Assembly: GCA_023422735.1 (NCBI GenBank)
Contig: JAFAGL010000205.1
Coordinates: 1-8,069 of the forward strand
Direction: 5' to 3'
Source: Pseudomonadota bacterium
GTDB lineage: Bacteria; Pseudomonadota; Alphaproteobacteria; Rhizobiales; Rhizobiaceae
Length of the DNA stretch: 8,069 bases
The first letter of the stretch is position 1. Each line of letters starts with the position of its first letter. Under the pieces are notes generated by a model. The model ran no database searches. It was not told where the DNA came from and saw only the letters and a list, made by a program, of their open reading frames with translations. Of this stretch, positions 5,690 through 8,069 are shown one piece after another. A program made the position numbers and the translations under genes.

Positions 5690-7300
5690 ATGCCGACTCT
5701 GTTTTTCTCCCGACGTTCATTTCTGGTCGGAAGCGCCGCGCTTCTTGCATCCACTGCCCTGTCTTCGGGGAGTTTCGCACAACAAGCGCAATCCGGGGGC
5801 AGACTGGTCGTGGCCGCCGACTCGGAGCCACGCAATCTCAACCCGGCAATTGTCGCCTCCAACGGCGTCTTTTTCATCGCGTCAAAGGTCATCGAGCCCC
5901 TCGCCGAAGCCTCCTTCGAGGGTAAGGACGGGCTCGCCCCTCGACTTGCAACCGGATGGGAAGGCTCAAGCGATGGCATGAGCATTACCTTCAAGCTGCG
6001 CGACGGCGTGAAATGGCATGATGGCGAGCCGTTCACCTCGGCGGATGTGGCATATTCCGCGCTCGAACTTTGGAAGCCTCTGCAGAATCTGGGGCGGACG
6101 ATCTTCAAAGACCTCGAAGCCGTGGATACGCCGGATGAAACAACTGCGATTTTCAGGTTTTCGAAACCGACACCGTTTCAGCTGATCCGTAATGCGCTGC
6201 CGGTGGTTTCGAGCGTCGTTCCCAAACATGTCTACGAAAACACGGATATCGCCGCCAATCCGGCCAACACGCAGCTGATCGGTACGGGGCCCTTCAAATT
6301 CGCTGAATACCGCCCGGGTGAATATTATCGCCTGACGCGCAATGAGGACTATTGGGAAAAGGACGCGCCGAAGCTCGACGAGATCATTTATCGGGTTTTG
6401 CCGGATCGGGCCGCAGCTTCCGGCGCGCTGGAAGCCGAAGAAATCCAGCTCGCGGCGTTTTCGATGGTGCCGCTTGCCGATCTCGAACGCATTCGTCAGG
6501 TGGAAGGCATCGAGGTCGTAACCAAGGGTTACGAGGCGCTGACTTATCAGCTGGTCATCGAAATCAACCACCGCCGCGCCGAACTGGCCGATCTCAAGGT
6601 GCGCCAGGCGATTGCGCATGCGATCGACAGGGACTTCGTCGTGAAAACGATCTTCCTTGGATATGCGGAGAAAGCCACTGGACCGGTGCCGGCAAACGAT
6701 CCGCAATTCTATACGGATGACGTGCCGGTTTATGCGTTCGATGTCGATAAAGCGAATGCGCTGCTCGATGAGGCTGGTTACAAGCGCAACGACAAGGGAA
6801 CGCGTTTCAGCCTCAAGCTTCTCCCGGCACCTTATTTCAACGAAACACGCCAATTCGGTGATTATCTTCGCCAGGCTTTGGCCGCGGTCGGGATCGACGC
6901 GCAACTGGTGAATAATGATGCGGCCGCGCATCAAAAGGCGGTTTACACCGACCATGCCTTCGATCTGGCCATAGCTCCGACCGTGTTTCGCAGCGATCCG
7001 GCCATCTCGACCACCATTCTTGTTCAAAGCGGCATCCCCGATGGCGTGCCGTTTTCCAACCAGGGCGGCTATGCCAACAAGGATCTCGATGCCCTGATCG
7101 AGCAGGCAGCAAGCGAACTCGATGAGGCCAAGCGGACGGAACTCTACAAGGATTTCCAGAAACAGGTGGCGGCCGATCTCCCACTCATCAACGTCGCGGA
7201 CTGGGGTTTCATTACGGTTGCACGTAGCAGCGTCAAGAATGTCTCCAACAATCCCCGCTGGGCTGTTTCAAACTGGTTTGACACCGCGCTCGAAAGCTGA
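5690..7300 (+). CDS. Periplasmic solute-binding protein of a peptide/nickel/opine-type ABC importer
   Basis: The 536-residue protein belongs to extracellular solute-binding family 5 (SBP_bac_5, the DppA/OppA/NikA group), which captures oligopeptides or other small solutes in the periplasm and delivers them to a two-permease ABC importer. The N-terminus has a twin-arginine signal: SRRSFLVG at residues 7-14, a hydrophobic stretch, and probable cleavage after SSGSFA (residue 30). There is no lipobox cysteine, so a soluble periplasmic protein is expected. The family signature appears as LAPRLATGWEGSSDGMSITF (82-101), then KLRDGVKWHDGEPFTSADV. GTGPFKFAEYRPGEYY and VRQAIAHAIDRDFV are further family landmarks. 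I chose the ATG at 5690 because AGGA lies 9 bases upstream and the signal peptide then starts normally; the ATG at 5648 lacks a ribosome binding site. Substrate cannot be told from sequence. A DppB-type permease follows after 52 bp. Confidence 0.93.
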   Translation: MPTLFFSRRSFLVGSAALLASTALSSGSFAQQAQSGGRLVVAADSEPRNLNPAIVASNGVFFIASKVIEPLAEASFEGKDGLAPRLATGWEGSSDGMSITFKLRDGVKWHDGEPFTSADVAYSALELWKPLQNLGRTIFKDLEAVDTPDETTAIFRFSKPTPFQLIRNALPVVSSVVPKHVYENTDIAANPANTQLIGTGPFKFAEYRPGEYYRLTRNEDYWEKDAPKLDEIIYRVLPDRAAASGALEAEEIQLAAFSMVPLADLERIRQVEGIEVVTKGYEALTYQLVIEINHRRAELADLKVRQAIAHAIDRDFVVKTIFLGYAEKATGPVPANDPQFYTDDVPVYAFDVDKANALLDEAGYKRNDKGTRFSLKLLPAPYFNETRQFGDYLRQALAAVGIDAQLVNNDAAAHQKAVYTDHAFDLAIAPTVFRSDPAISTTILVQSGIPDGVPFSNQGGYANKDLDALIEQAASELDEAKRTELYKDFQKQVAADLPLINVADWGFITVARSSVKNVSNNPRWAVSNWFDTALES

Positions 7301-7352
7301 CGTGGTGACTTCGCCCTGAGTGGTGGAAGGCATGTTTGGCACGGGATTTTGA

Positions 7353-8069
7353 ATGAATCGGGGTATTCGCCTGATCCGCAGACGCTTGATCGCCAGCATT
7401 CCCGTGCTGGCGATCGTGATTCTCGGCACATTCCTGCTTTTAGAAGCAGCGCCCGGTGATGCCGTCGACGCATATGCCGCTTCGCTTGGCGGAGACGCTG
7501 GCCTCAGTCAGGACCTGCGCGCTCAGTGGGGACTGGATCAATCCATAGGTGCGAGGCTCGTCGCTTATTGCTATGCGCTGTTTCACCTCGATCTTGGGCA
7601 GTCCATCATTTTTTCTCGGCCCAATCTCGATGTGATCCTCGAACGACTGCCGAATACCCTTCTCTTGATGGGGCTTGCAACGGCGCTCTCCTTTTGTTTG
7701 GGTTCGCTGCTCGGAATCTGGGCCGGCTCGAAACCAGGCAGTTTGCGAGACCGCATTCTTTCGATCGGATCGCTGGCACTTTACGCCGTGCCGGGTTTTT
7801 GGCTTGGCCTCGTATTGATCGTGGTTTTTTCTGTGCAGTTGAGATGGCTGCCTTTGAGCGGGATCGAGACAATCGCTTCCGGTAAGCAGGGAATGGCGCG
7901 CGCCGGTGACATTCTTTATCATCTGGTTTTGCCAGTCAGTGCGCTCGGCCTCATTTATCTGGCGCTTTATCTACGCATGATGCGAGCAGGCATGGCCGAA
8001 GCCTGGCGCATGGATTATGTGCGCGCCGCCCAGGCGCACGGCCTTCCGCGAAACCGGATCGTGTGGGGG
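7353..8069 (+). CDS. ABC transporter permease, DppB/OppB type (3' end beyond window)
   Basis: This frame is open to the last base of the window (239 codons, no stop). The product is the first inner-membrane permease of the same importer as the solute-binding protein upstream. It starts with a basic stretch (RLIRRRL), a first transmembrane helix at about 12-31 and the conserved EAAPGDA. The periplasmic region has DLGQS (80-84), followed by RLPNTLLLMGLATALSF opening the permease domain at about 98. Further helices lie at about 102-125, 137-160 and 189-208. The cytoplasmic EAA loop that docks on the ATPase is at about 213-238 (AEAWRMDYVRAAQAHGLPRN). Family members are around 310-340 residues, so roughly the last quarter is missing. 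A TGA directly precedes the ATG in frame, so no longer start exists; GGGA lies 6 bases upstream. Confidence 0.92.
   Translation, partial: MNRGIRLIRRRLIASIPVLAIVILGTFLLLEAAPGDAVDAYAASLGGDAGLSQDLRAQWGLDQSIGARLVAYCYALFHLDLGQSIIFSRPNLDVILERLPNTLLLMGLATALSFCLGSLLGIWAGSKPGSLRDRILSIGSLALYAVPGFWLGLVLIVVFSVQLRWLPLSGIETIASGKQGMARAGDILYHLVLPVSALGLIYLALYLRMMRAGMAEAWRMDYVRAAQAHGLPRNRIVWG

Noticed and set aside
5966..7027. 353-codon minus-strand open frame opposite the solute-binding protein
   Set aside because: The plus-strand protein has signal peptide and family motifs throughout; the antisense product has none and no ribosome binding site was seen.
7440..7922. Minus-strand open frame opposite the permease
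   Set aside because: It is antisense to a permease with clear transmembrane segments and EAA loop; the product is a charged, featureless sequence.

Overview
The window reads as an ordinary chromosomal segment of an alphaproteobacterium, most probably Hyphomicrobiales (Rhizobiales; a Brucella/Ochrobactrum-, Rhizobium- or Phyllobacterium-like organism). The basis is the split nuoC and nuoD genes, the long Lys/Ala/Glu/Pro-rich tail on NuoE, the style of NuoB and NuoD, and an ExoD-family gene beside the nuo locus. The genus cannot be fixed from sequence reading alone. DNA is moderately GC-rich throughout, and I saw no transposase, integrase, tRNA, rRNA, CRISPR array or phage gene.

Region 1 (1-4352, minus strand) is the promoter-proximal part of the operon for respiratory complex I (NADH:quinone oxidoreductase). 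It runs nuoA, nuoB, nuoC, nuoD, nuoE and the first 188 codons of nuoF, which leaves the window at base 1. The genes are tightly packed: nuoA/nuoB overlap by 10 bp, and the other gaps are 9, 10, 1 and 5 bp. Each start is preceded by a purine-rich ribosome binding site, mostly lying in the end of the gene before. NuoB, C and D form the quinone-reducing connecting module, NuoA is a small membrane subunit at the quinone site, and NuoE and F belong to the NADH-oxidising module.

Region 2 (4353-4560) is a 208-bp gap that should hold the nuo promoter. It contains a perfect 15-bp palindrome and a cluster of three CTAG tetranucleotides just upstream of nuoA.

Region 3 (4561-5539, minus strand) holds two membrane protein genes: an ExoD-family protein, then a small three-helix protein of unknown function that probably starts at GTG.

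Region 4 (5540-5689) is a divergent intergenic region. Region 5 (5690-8069, plus strand) starts a peptide/nickel/opine-type ABC importer operon: a periplasmic solute-binding protein with a Tat-type signal peptide, then a DppB-type inner-membrane permease cut off by the end of the window. The second permease and ATPase genes should follow outside it.

I found no convincing undescribed system. The items most worth a second look are the NuoE tail, three cysteines around the quinone-site tyrosine of NuoD, the palindrome upstream of nuoA, and the unassigned three-helix gene.
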